Source: an uncultured Polaribacter sp. (lineage in GTDB: Bacteria; Bacteroidota; Bacteroidia; Flavobacteriales; Flavobacteriaceae). Taken from it: DNA of 60,776 nt. The stretch lies in NCBI RefSeq assembly GCF_947497695.1, contig NZ_CANMHM010000014.1:1-60776 (forward strand). The letters run 5' to 3'. Each line of letters starts with the position of its first letter. Within the stretch, counting starts at the first letter, position 1. The position numbers and the translations under genes are program-made. The notes beneath the pieces were generated by a model that made no database searches, was not told the DNA's origin, and worked only from the letters and a program-made list of their open reading frames with translations. Below, one piece after another: positions 47,288 to 56,120 of this stretch.

Positions 47288-48778
47288 ATGAAAAAAAGTA
47301 TATTATTAGTGGTTTTATTGGTGAGCATATTTTCCTGTAAACAAGAAAAATCCGATCTAAAGAAAAACTCAACCTCAAAACCAAATGTACTTTTTATTGC
47401 TGTAGATGATTTAAACAATTGGATTAGTCCTATTCAAAATTTTTCAAATGTAAAAACGCCCAATTTTGATAGGCTTGCAAAAATGGGCATTACATTCACA
47501 AACGCACACGTGCAAGCTCCATTATGTGGGCCTTCAAGAGCTTCTTTAATGACGGGTTTACGTCCATCAACCACTGGTATTTATGGAATGACGCCAGACA
47601 ATCAAATCCGAAGAAAAGATAATCCTGCAACAAAAGATATTAAGTTTCTGCCAGAGTATTTTGAGCATAATGGGTACCATACAATGGGAATTGGAAAGTT
47701 ATTTCATATTCACGCTCCAGATAGTGTTTTTAACGAATCTGGAGGTCGTGTTAGAGGTTTTGGTCCTTATCCTAAAAAGCGTTTTGTTTGGGATGGTTTT
47801 GGAACATCAAAATCTAAAAAAGAAAAATACGGAAGAACAAGTACAGATTGGGGTGCTTTTCCAGAGAATGACACTTTAATGCCAGATTACAATTCTGTAA
47901 ATTGGGTTGCAGAACGTCTACAAAGAGATTACGAAAAACCATTTTTTATGGGACTTGGTTTTTTACGAGTGCATGTGCCTTTGTATGTGCCTCAAAAATG
48001 GTTCGATTTGTATCCTTTAGATAAAATTGAAACACCTCCATACAAATCAGATGATTTAAATGATATTCCACCTGTAGGAATGCAAATTAACGATTTACCA
48101 ATGATGCCATCTACTGAATGGGCAAAAGAAAGTGGTGAATGGAAAAAAATTGTTCAGGCTTATTTGGCCTGTATAAGTTATGTAGATTACGAATTGGGTC
48201 GTGTTTTAGATGCTTTAGAAAATAGTAAATATGCAGATAATACGATTATCGTTTTGTGGTCGGATCACGGATACAGATTAGGAGAAAAAGGAACATTTGC
48301 AAAACACGCACTTTGGGAAACTGCAACAAAAGCGCCTTTGCTATTTGCTGCTCCAAATTTGCCAAAAGGAAAGAAAATTAATGCGCCCGTTGAAATGTTG
48401 TCTATTTATCCGACTTTGTTAGAATTAAGTGGCTTACCAGCTTACAAAAGAAATGAAGGGAATAGTTTAGTGGCTATGATGCAAAATGACGCAGGAATTG
48501 ACAACTCTTTTGCCTTAACAACTTTTGGTATGAACAATCACGCCATAAAAAAAGATGGTTTTAGGTATATTCAATATGAAGATGGAACTCAAGAATTTTA
48601 CGATCATAGTGTAGATCCCAATGAATGGAATAATGAAGCTAACAATCCTAAATACAAGCTTCAAATTGAAGAAATGAAAAAGCTTTTACCTAAGGTGAAT
48701 TCTAAATGGGATGCAAAATCCAACTATACATTTCAACCTTATTTTGTGAAGCAGAAAGTTAGAATTGGTACTAATTAA
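47288..48778 (+). CDS. S1 family sulfatase lipoprotein, iduronate-2-sulfatase-like (probably S1_7)
   Basis: 496 residues with a lipobox at IFSC (Cys17). The formylglycine motif CGPSR has Cys80 as the modified residue. Metal Asp residues are in AVDDLNNW; the second metal motif is WSDHGYRLGEKG. The stretch GLRPSTTGIYGM after the motif and VEMLSIYPTLLEL near the C-terminus resemble human iduronate-2-sulfatase and its bacterial S1_7 relatives. It ends the four-gene operon starting at 40990; a 147-bp gap with the next operator follows. In an ulvan setting a sulfate on rhamnose or uronate is the expected target (inference). It is probably periplasmic or outer-membrane-anchored. Confidence 0.9.
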   Translation: MKKSILLVVLLVSIFSCKQEKSDLKKNSTSKPNVLFIAVDDLNNWISPIQNFSNVKTPNFDRLAKMGITFTNAHVQAPLCGPSRASLMTGLRPSTTGIYGMTPDNQIRRKDNPATKDIKFLPEYFEHNGYHTMGIGKLFHIHAPDSVFNESGGRVRGFGPYPKKRFVWDGFGTSKSKKEKYGRTSTDWGAFPENDTLMPDYNSVNWVAERLQRDYEKPFFMGLGFLRVHVPLYVPQKWFDLYPLDKIETPPYKSDDLNDIPPVGMQINDLPMMPSTEWAKESGEWKKIVQAYLACISYVDYELGRVLDALENSKYADNTIIVLWSDHGYRLGEKGTFAKHALWETATKAPLLFAAPNLPKGKKINAPVEMLSIYPTLLELSGLPAYKRNEGNSLVAMMQNDAGIDNSFALTTFGMNNHAIKKDGFRYIQYEDGTQEFYDHSVDPNEWNNEANNPKYKLQIEEMKKLLPKVNSKWDAKSNYTFQPYFVKQKVRIGTN

Positions 48779-48837
48779 ATCCAGAAATTATATTAAAATT
48801 TTAGATTTAATAATTGTTTTTGTTAAAGAATGGTTAA

Positions 48838-48883
48838 TTCAGTACAGAACAGGACAATAACTTATTATTGTTAAAGTATTTTG
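48838..48883 (+). promoter_or_regulatory. CAGGAT-type operator and -7 box ahead of the GH39-like operon (site 7)
   Basis: CAGTACAGAACAGGACAA spans about 48840-48857. The hexamer reads CAGGAC at 48850, and CAG occurs three times at 5-bp steps. TATTTTG begins at 48877, exactly 27 bp downstream of the hexamer. The possible TTG start at 48881 lies within this box, so the ATG at 48926 is preferred. Confidence 0.6.
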
Positions 48884-48925
48884 CCTAATATTCTTTATAA
48901 TCTATTAATGCAAACGATTAACAAT

Positions 48926-51472
48926 ATGAAAAAAAATTTGGTTTTAGTGCTGCTTGTTTTTTTCTTTTCAAGTATACATGCTCAGGTTCAAGTGTCCACA
49001 GATTTTACAGACGATGCTAATAAAAAAGAACCTTTGCATAATATTTGGTCTATCGCTAATAGAATTAGTCCCCAAAATGGCTCTAATATTCGTCCTGGAC
49101 TAAAAATGAACATTGTAAGAATGATTGGTGGAATCAAGAAAACTGTAAATGGACAAAACGTAAAAGACTTAGATTTTGATACCTGTTTATACGATTCTAT
49201 CAATAATAAATATGTCTATAAATTTGAGCGTTTAACGGACAGATTGGATAAAATCATCAACTCTCAAACAGAAATTCATCAAATTGTACTAGACCAACCT
49301 TCTTGGGCTTTTCAACACGGTTATACTTTTATTCCAGCAGGAACTAGAGATAATGTTAATTTTAGAGAAGATGAGCAAATATCCATTTATGGAAACTCAT
49401 TACCACCAGCCAATAAACAAGCGTATCATGATTATATAAAAGCGTTAATGACACATTTAGTAGCTACTTATGGTGAAGAAAAAGTATTGTCTTGGCGTTT
49501 TAGAGTAGGTTCAGAAATTGAAACACCAGATCATTGGTTTGGCACTAAACAGGATTTTATCGAACATTTTGAAAATACTGAAAAAGCGGTAAGAGCAGTG
49601 TTGCCAAATGCTGTTATTGGTTTGCACACTAGAGCCCCAGATTTTTTATTCAAAAACGGATCTGTTTTAAATTACAAAGGAGAACCTTTTGCTTCTTTTG
49701 CTGAAGATTTAATTGAATATTGTGCTGATAATAATGTAAGATATGATTTTTGGGGAGTCTCAGACTATGTGGTTTTAGGTAGTGGCACTTTACGTAACAT
49801 GAGCATTAAATATGATCATTTATTTGCAGATTTAGTAAATCATCCAAAATGGAATGCCAATGCTATTATTGATTTAATGGAGTATGCTACTGTAACTACT
49901 ATGAATGGTGCTGATGGCAAAGGATTTATCAACGCAGAAACAACCCATGCAGAAATTGTTGAATTGTATTTTTCTAACATTTATTATAAAAATAAAGACA
50001 AAGGTTTAGATTTAATATACAGATGGGGTAATAGAACAGGGTCTCAAGATCCTCCAGGAATTACTGTATTAAATACAATGAATGATAAGAATCGTTATAC
50101 AACAGTGGTTACTGGAGCTCCACAAACTTCTACAAATGACTTGGATGCCATTTTTGCAAAAAAAGAGAATGAAACAGAATATGATGTATTACTTTATAAT
50201 TATAACAATAGTTCTTTAACCTATAGAGATAGCGAAAATGTAAACGTTTCTTTTACATCAGAATTAGCTGAAGGGACAACTTTGTATTACAGAAATATAG
50301 CTTACAGTAAAGACAATAATAAATTGCAGAATTTTTTAAAAGAAAATGCTGGCTTTGTAAAAAGCGGATTTGACAATAAAGGTGAACCAGAAAGAATTCT
50401 AACCGATGCTGGTTTAGCGGCTTATCAAGTTTACGAAAACCCAAATTCGCATAAATATTCTGAATGGAAAAGTATTGTAACTACAGCACGTACAGATGGG
50501 AAATCGGGATCTATAATTAGTGTAGATACAGAAATACCTTCTTTTGCATTCGAAAAATTTGAGTTTAGAACCGAAGATTATTTTCAGTCAACCATAACAC
50601 CAGCAACTGTGGTTTGGACAACTACAGAAGATTTTGAACCTTGGACAGCAGTAAGTTCTGGAATGAGTATAAATAAAGATGATGACAAATTAACCTTAAA
50701 TTATTCAAGCGGATTTGCATTTCCTATGGCAGCAATTACAGGTTTAAATATCAATTCAGATTTGTATGAAACGTTACAATTGGTAGTTAAAAATACTACA
50801 GAAGGTTCTACGTTACAAATGGCTGCTAATGTTCCAGGTACTGAATTTGCTTCAGGAAGAAAAAAAATTACAATACCCAATGATGGTGAATGGCATACGA
50901 TTAATGTAGATTTAACAAATTGGTCTCATTGGACAGGAACTATTAATGAATTTAAAGTATATGAAAGAGTAAGCACAGGTAGTATTGTTTTTGATCGAAT
51001 TGAATTCATGACTAAAAATGATGTTGAGGTTTTTGATGTATCAATTAGTAAAGAAGGTAATGGTTTACTTAATTATATAAGTGGAACCTCTTTTTCAGGA
51101 CAAAAATTTAATTTAAATGCAATTCCAGATCAAGGTTGGGAGTTTCAAGGTTGGACAGGTGATATTGTAAGTTCAGATAATCCTCTAGAAATTACAGTAA
51201 GTTCAGACTTAAACATTAAAGCTGTTTTTGTTCAAGAAAGTCTTTCTATTGACGAGAACAACTTAATAAATGAATTTGTTGTTTTTCCAAACCCAAGTTC
51301 AAATGGAGTATTTACCATTAAAAATCATACTCTAGAAAATTGGGAAATTTATAATTTAAATGGAGCTAAAATTCTTTCAGGAAAGGGACAAGTAATTGAT
51401 GTTTCTAGTTTTTCAAAAGGATTGTATATCCTAAAACTAGAGAATACTTTTAAAAAATTATTATACAATTAA
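48926..51472 (+). CDS. GH39-like TIM-barrel glycoside hydrolase with T9SS sorting domain
   Basis: 848 residues from the ATG at 48926, which gives a clean signal peptide (SSIHAQ, ~residue 20). Residues ~20-400 look like a clan GH-A barrel related to GH39. E197 (VGSEIETPDHW) is the probable acid/base and E319 (DLMEYATV) the probable nucleophile. GH39 enzymes include beta-xylosidases and alpha-iduronidases, both sensible for ulvan, but the subfamily is not visible. Residues ~410-520 form a beta-sandwich, ~550-700 a carbohydrate-binding-like domain, ~705-770 an InlB-like beta repeat (GWEFQGWTGD), and ~775-848 a T9SS sorting domain. Expected at the cell surface, which is unusual for an exo-acting GH39. 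It heads a likely seven-gene operon. Confidence 0.65.
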   Translation: MKKNLVLVLLVFFFSSIHAQVQVSTDFTDDANKKEPLHNIWSIANRISPQNGSNIRPGLKMNIVRMIGGIKKTVNGQNVKDLDFDTCLYDSINNKYVYKFERLTDRLDKIINSQTEIHQIVLDQPSWAFQHGYTFIPAGTRDNVNFREDEQISIYGNSLPPANKQAYHDYIKALMTHLVATYGEEKVLSWRFRVGSEIETPDHWFGTKQDFIEHFENTEKAVRAVLPNAVIGLHTRAPDFLFKNGSVLNYKGEPFASFAEDLIEYCADNNVRYDFWGVSDYVVLGSGTLRNMSIKYDHLFADLVNHPKWNANAIIDLMEYATVTTMNGADGKGFINAETTHAEIVELYFSNIYYKNKDKGLDLIYRWGNRTGSQDPPGITVLNTMNDKNRYTTVVTGAPQTSTNDLDAIFAKKENETEYDVLLYNYNNSSLTYRDSENVNVSFTSELAEGTTLYYRNIAYSKDNNKLQNFLKENAGFVKSGFDNKGEPERILTDAGLAAYQVYENPNSHKYSEWKSIVTTARTDGKSGSIISVDTEIPSFAFEKFEFRTEDYFQSTITPATVVWTTTEDFEPWTAVSSGMSINKDDDKLTLNYSSGFAFPMAAITGLNINSDLYETLQLVVKNTTEGSTLQMAANVPGTEFASGRKKITIPNDGEWHTINVDLTNWSHWTGTINEFKVYERVSTGSIVFDRIEFMTKNDVEVFDVSISKEGNGLLNYISGTSFSGQKFNLNAIPDQGWEFQGWTGDIVSSDNPLEITVSSDLNIKAVFVQESLSIDENNLINEFVVFPNPSSNGVFTIKNHTLENWEIYNLNGAKILSGKGQVIDVSSFSKGLYILKLENTFKKLLYN

Positions 51473-51496
51473 AAATTGTAAAAAAGTAAAATTTAA

Positions 51497-53149
51497 ATGA
51501 AGAGAATATCGCAAATCTCAATTATCTGTTTTTTAACACTGATATTGTTTAATTGTAACTCATCAAAACAACAAAAAAAAGAGAGTAATCGTAAACAACC
51601 AAACATTGTATTCATTTTTGCTGATGATTTAGGTTGGGTAGATGTAAGCACAGGAAATACAAACAAAAACAACGGTTCTAAAATTTTTGAAACGCCTGTA
51701 ATCGATAAATTGGCAACACAAGGAATGTCTTTTACAAATGCCTATACCAACCAAAATTGTGCGCCATCAAGAGCGGCTTTAATTAGCGGACAATATGCAA
51801 CAGGTTTAGATAATCAGGTGTATAATGTAGGTTCTTTAAAAAGACAAGACAAAAGAACTAAAGGATTTCCAAATGTACTTATTGAACCTCACAAGCAAAA
51901 AAAGGTAATTGCAGAAGAGGGTATCAATATGTTTGATGTTTTAAAAACAAAAGGCTATCAAACTGCTTTAGTTGGTAAAAGTCACGGAACTCCACATCCT
52001 TTAAAAGGTGATTATGGTATAGATTTACCAGCAGATATTCATCACATTATAGCAGCTCCAATTAACGGAAAAAGAACAAAATCTTTCTATTTAGCACTAA
52101 ATTCCGATAAAAAAGGATGGACGTTTAATTCAGAATTTGTAGATAAATATGCAAATCCTTATGATGATGAATACATCAATACAACTTTAAAGCCTTATCA
52201 ATCTCAAGGAAATTTAGAACTTTTAAAAGGAACACCAAAACATCTTACAGATGCCATTGGAGATTTTTCTGTAGATTACATAAAAGAAAAAGCAAACAAC
52301 GAAAATCCTTTCTTTTTGTATGTGCCTTTTCACGCAGTTCATTCTGATGTTACAGGTAGAAAAGATTTAACTGAAAAATATGCAAAAAGAGGATTGAATC
52401 CAAGAGTTGCAGAATATGCATCTATGATTGAGTTGTTAGATCAAAATGTTGGAAAAATAAATGATGCCCTAAAAGATCCAAATGGAGATGGCGATTTTTC
52501 TGATGACATCACCAACAATACTATTTTCATTTTTTATTCTGATAATGGAGGGCTAAGAGAAAATAATCCACTGAAAGGTAAAAAAGGAAACTTAACAGAA
52601 GGTGGTCTTAGAGTTCCATTAATTTTTAGATATCCAGATGTGATAAAAGAAAATTCCATAACCAATCAAGCAGTGCATTGTATCGATTTTTTACCAACTT
52701 TAGCAGATTTGGCTGGAGTAGATGTTACTACATTAAAAAAGAAAGATGGAAGTAAACCTAAATATGATGGAGTTTCTTTTGCAAAAGTTTTAACAGGAAA
52801 AGCAAAAAGAATTTCAAGAGATAATTTGTTTTGGCATCTTCCAGGATATATGGATGAACGTTTTTCGCCAACAACTTTAATTCAAACAAGAGTAGGAGAA
52901 GAATATTTTAAGTTGTTTTATTTTTATGAAACGGAAGCATTTGAAATGTATAACATCACCAAAGATATTTCAGAAAAAAGAAATATTTTAAAGAATCCTT
53001 CATCCAAAGAAATGGAAATTGCATTGCAAATGAATGCAGATATGTTAGCTTGGTTAAAAACCAATAATGCACCAACAGGAACTTGGGTAAAAAACAAAGA
53101 AAAAGTGCCTTATCCTAAAGTAGAAGGTGTAAAAAAGTATCAACAATAG
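51497..53149 (+). CDS. S1 family sulfatase lipoprotein (arylsulfatase A-like)
   Basis: 550 residues with a lipobox at LFNC (Cys20). The formylglycine motif CAPSR centres on Cys88 in NQNCAPSRAALISGQY. Metal Asp residues lie in FADDLGW, the second metal motif is YSDNGG, and the pattern KKGNLTEGGLRVPLIF is typical of the arylsulfatase A-like branch (probably around S1_16). An insertion of roughly 120 residues after the active site (~115-235) makes it longer than the family norm. It starts 24 bp after the GH39-like gene and 10 bp before the next sulfatase, so it is co-transcribed. It hydrolyses a sulfate ester on the polymer or its fragments; the position is unknown. Confidence 0.9.
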   Translation: MKRISQISIICFLTLILFNCNSSKQQKKESNRKQPNIVFIFADDLGWVDVSTGNTNKNNGSKIFETPVIDKLATQGMSFTNAYTNQNCAPSRAALISGQYATGLDNQVYNVGSLKRQDKRTKGFPNVLIEPHKQKKVIAEEGINMFDVLKTKGYQTALVGKSHGTPHPLKGDYGIDLPADIHHIIAAPINGKRTKSFYLALNSDKKGWTFNSEFVDKYANPYDDEYINTTLKPYQSQGNLELLKGTPKHLTDAIGDFSVDYIKEKANNENPFFLYVPFHAVHSDVTGRKDLTEKYAKRGLNPRVAEYASMIELLDQNVGKINDALKDPNGDGDFSDDITNNTIFIFYSDNGGLRENNPLKGKKGNLTEGGLRVPLIFRYPDVIKENSITNQAVHCIDFLPTLADLAGVDVTTLKKKDGSKPKYDGVSFAKVLTGKAKRISRDNLFWHLPGYMDERFSPTTLIQTRVGEEYFKLFYFYETEAFEMYNITKDISEKRNILKNPSSKEMEIALQMNADMLAWLKTNNAPTGTWVKNKEKVPYPKVEGVKKYQQ

Positions 53150-53159
53150 AATTTAAGAA

Positions 53160-54638
53160 ATGAGTATAAAGTCCTTGGTTTTACCTTTTTTAATGTTGCT
53201 AAGTTTAGCTTTTACAGGATGTATTGGTAACAATAAATCTAACAATGTTGCTAAAGTTGATGTACATCAGAATGAAAAACCCAACATCATATTTTATTTA
53301 GCAGACGACCAAGATGTGTACGATTATGGTTGTTATGGTAACGAAAAGGTGAATACAGCAGCAGTAGATAGGTTGGCAAAAGAAGGAATGTTATTTACCA
53401 ATGCATTTACAGCTCAAGCCATTTGTGCACCCAGTAGATCTCAAATTTTCACTGGAAATTATCCTGTTAAAAATGGTTGTTTTGCCAATCATACAGCAAC
53501 AAGACCCAATATGGAAAGTGTAACTTCTAGGATGAAAAAATTAGGTTATGAAGTTGTTCTAGCAGGAAAAAGTCACGTAAAACCATCAAGTGTTTATCAA
53601 TGGGATAAAGAATGGGAACCTGTTCCTAAAAAAGATGTGCCAAGAGATTACATTCCTTTAGACAGTATTGAAAATTATATGAAAACTATAAAAAAGCCTT
53701 TTTGTATGTTCATCACTTCAAAATATCCACATGGAAAATATTTTGATGTTAAAAATCCAGATGCTAACGACCTTAAATTTTATCCTTTTAATGAACATAA
53801 AAAAAATGATAAATCGTATGTTAAAAGTAGGGCAGGTTACTACAGAAGTATAGCAGAAGACGATACACAGATTGAAAAAGTATTGGAATTTGTTGATGCT
53901 CATTTAGATGAAAACACTTTGTTTATTTATAGTGCAGATCATGGAGTTTCAGGAAAGTTTACCGTAAAAGACATTGGTTTAAAAGTACCTTTTGTAGTAC
54001 GTTGGCCTAAAGTGATTAAAGCAGGAACAACATCAAATCAGCTGATACATTATACAGATGTATTACCAACTTTTATGGATGTTGCAGGAGGTAAAGTACC
54101 CGAAAATGTCGATGGTAAAAGTTTCTTATCCATTTTAAAAGGAAAAGATGAAGCAATTAACAATTATGTGTATGGAGTAAGAACCAATCAAAATATTCTG
54201 AATTCAGAGATTTTTCCATCAAGAATGATTCGTGATAAACGTTACAAATACATCAGAAATTTTAATTCATTAGAAGTTGTTGAACAAAATTTAACCGGAA
54301 AACCAAATGTAGATTATTTTATAAAAAGAGGAGCAAACAAATTTAAAAACGAACCTTTTGAAGAATTGTACGATTTAGAAAATGATCCTTTTGAACAAAA
54401 CAACTTAGCAAATAACCCTGAATTTAAGTTGATGAAAAAGCAATTATCAACAGATATGTTTACTTGGATGAAAGCTCAAGGCGATATTTTGGATGATAAC
54501 AATGGGAATATGCCAATTATTACGCCCAAAGGTAAAAAAGGATTCAAGTTAGACCAAGATACTCCAAGAAGAAAAATTCCAGATTCTATAAAAAATTCAC
54601 TCACAAAAGACGATTATATCGTTATAAAACATTGGTAA
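53160..54638 (+). CDS. S1 family sulfatase lipoprotein (sulfamidase-like branch)
   Basis: 492 residues with a lipobox at FTGC (Cys21). The formylglycine motif CAPSR has Cys89 as the modified residue. Metal Asp residues are in LADDQDVYD, and SADHGVSGKF carries the second metal motif. The segment NGCFANHTATRP followed by GYEVVLAGKSHVKPSSVYQWD resembles N-sulfoglucosamine sulfohydrolase and bacterial S1_8-type sulfatases. That resemblance does not fix the substrate: ulvan has no amino sugars, so an O-sulfate is more likely here. It is the second of three consecutive sulfatases in the operon, and the next starts 4 bp after it. Confidence 0.88.
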   Translation: MSIKSLVLPFLMLLSLAFTGCIGNNKSNNVAKVDVHQNEKPNIIFYLADDQDVYDYGCYGNEKVNTAAVDRLAKEGMLFTNAFTAQAICAPSRSQIFTGNYPVKNGCFANHTATRPNMESVTSRMKKLGYEVVLAGKSHVKPSSVYQWDKEWEPVPKKDVPRDYIPLDSIENYMKTIKKPFCMFITSKYPHGKYFDVKNPDANDLKFYPFNEHKKNDKSYVKSRAGYYRSIAEDDTQIEKVLEFVDAHLDENTLFIYSADHGVSGKFTVKDIGLKVPFVVRWPKVIKAGTTSNQLIHYTDVLPTFMDVAGGKVPENVDGKSFLSILKGKDEAINNYVYGVRTNQNILNSEIFPSRMIRDKRYKYIRNFNSLEVVEQNLTGKPNVDYFIKRGANKFKNEPFEELYDLENDPFEQNNLANNPEFKLMKKQLSTDMFTWMKAQGDILDDNNGNMPIITPKGKKGFKLDQDTPRRKIPDSIKNSLTKDDYIVIKHW

Positions 54639-54642
54639 TATT

Positions 54643-56055
54643 ATGGTGATAAAAAAACTTTTTACTTACATATTTGCTTTATCCATTCTTTTAGTTTCCT
54701 GTAAATCCTCAAAAGAGAAAACTGAAGCTACTCAAAATCAAAAACCAATGAATGTTTTGTTCATTGCTATAGATGATTTACGTCCAGAGTTAAATATTTA
54801 TGGGGCAAAACATATAAAATCTCCAAATTTAGATAAACTAGCTAGTGAAAGCTTGGTCTTTAATAGAGCCTATTGCAATGTACCTGTTTGTGGTGCTTCA
54901 AGAGCGAGTTTACTAACCAGTATTCTACCAACAAAAACACGTTTTATAGATTATAGAGCAAAAGCACAAGAAGATGTTCCAAATGCAAAAACGTTACCAG
55001 GTCTTTTTAAAGAAGCTGGTTATACAAGTATTTCTAATGGAAAAATTTTTCATTATAATAAAGATGTTCAAGAAGCAAGTTGGAGCGAAAACCCTTGGAT
55101 GCCACAAGGTGGACATAGAGTAAGTTATGACCCTAAAACTAACGACGTGATTATGAAATCTGGAAATGGACGTGTGTATGAAGCTCCAGAAGTTGATGAT
55201 AGTGCTTATCCAGATTATAAAATCGCACAAAAAACGATCAAAGATTTACGCCGTTTTAAAGAATCAGGAGAATCATTTTTTATGGCTTGCGGATTTTTTA
55301 GACCTCATATGCCTTTTTATGCACCTAAAAAATATTGGGATTTATATGATAGAGATTCAATAGAGATTGCAGATAATCGTCATTTGCCTGAAAATGCTCC
55401 AAAATCTTTAAGAGGTAGTGGAGAATTTAAAAGCTATAGCTTTGGTGATTATAAACCCAATACAGAAGAATTTCATAAAATGATGCGTCATGGATATTAT
55501 GCTTGCGTTAGTTATGTAGATCAGTTAGTTGGTGACGTTTTAAATGAGCTTGAAACACTTGGATTGGCAAAAAACACAATTGTAGTAGTTTGGGGAGATC
55601 ATGGTTGGCATTTGGGAGAGCATGAGTTTTGGGGAAAACACAATACTTTACATAACGCTTTACAGGTACCTTTAGTGGTAAAAGTTCCAGGAAAATCAAC
55701 AGGAAAACATACTGAAGCATTGGTAGAAAGTGTAGATATTTATCCAACTCTCTGCGATTTGGCAAACATACCTGTACCAAATTATATTATGGGAAAAAGT
55801 TTTAAAGCTACTTTAGATAATCCTGAGAAGTCTTTTAGAGCATATACTTATGCTCGTTTTAAAAAAGCAGATGCTATAGTAACCGATGATTTTACTTATT
55901 CTCTGTTTGAAAATGGAGAAGAGATGTTATATAATCGTAAACATGATCCAGCAGAAAATAAGAATATGGTTGCAGATGTTAAATATAAAGAGGTGCTTAA
56001 AGAAATGCGAAATGCATTAAAAAGAAAACAAGAAAAGGCAAATAAATACAAATAA
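54643..56055 (+). CDS. S1 family sulfatase lipoprotein, iduronate-2-sulfatase-like (probably S1_7)
   Basis: 470 residues with a lipobox at LVSC (Cys20). The formylglycine motif is CGASR (Cys83), with Ala in place of Pro, an accepted variant in this family. Metal Asp residues are in AIDDLRPEL, and WGDHGWHLGEHEFWGKH holds the second metal site and a substrate-binding Lys/His pair. ESVDIYPTLCDLANIP near the C-terminus matches the iduronate-2-sulfatase branch, as for the sulfatases at 16139 and 47288. It is the third sulfatase in a row in this operon. A 65-bp gap follows before the phosphodiesterase-like gene. Confidence 0.89.
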   Translation: MVIKKLFTYIFALSILLVSCKSSKEKTEATQNQKPMNVLFIAIDDLRPELNIYGAKHIKSPNLDKLASESLVFNRAYCNVPVCGASRASLLTSILPTKTRFIDYRAKAQEDVPNAKTLPGLFKEAGYTSISNGKIFHYNKDVQEASWSENPWMPQGGHRVSYDPKTNDVIMKSGNGRVYEAPEVDDSAYPDYKIAQKTIKDLRRFKESGESFFMACGFFRPHMPFYAPKKYWDLYDRDSIEIADNRHLPENAPKSLRGSGEFKSYSFGDYKPNTEEFHKMMRHGYYACVSYVDQLVGDVLNELETLGLAKNTIVVVWGDHGWHLGEHEFWGKHNTLHNALQVPLVVKVPGKSTGKHTEALVESVDIYPTLCDLANIPVPNYIMGKSFKATLDNPEKSFRAYTYARFKKADAIVTDDFTYSLFENGEEMLYNRKHDPAENKNMVADVKYKEVLKEMRNALKRKQEKANKYK

Positions 56056-56120
56056 AAGAACTTGCTGTTGAATTGAGAGCAAAGTGGGGAAAAGATTTTT
56101 TACTAAAATAATTTAATAAA

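Noticed and set aside
48881..48925. Start of the GH39-like gene at the TTG at 48881
   Set aside because: This codon lies inside the predicted -7 box and the extension spoils the signal peptide. The ATG at 48926 fits both.
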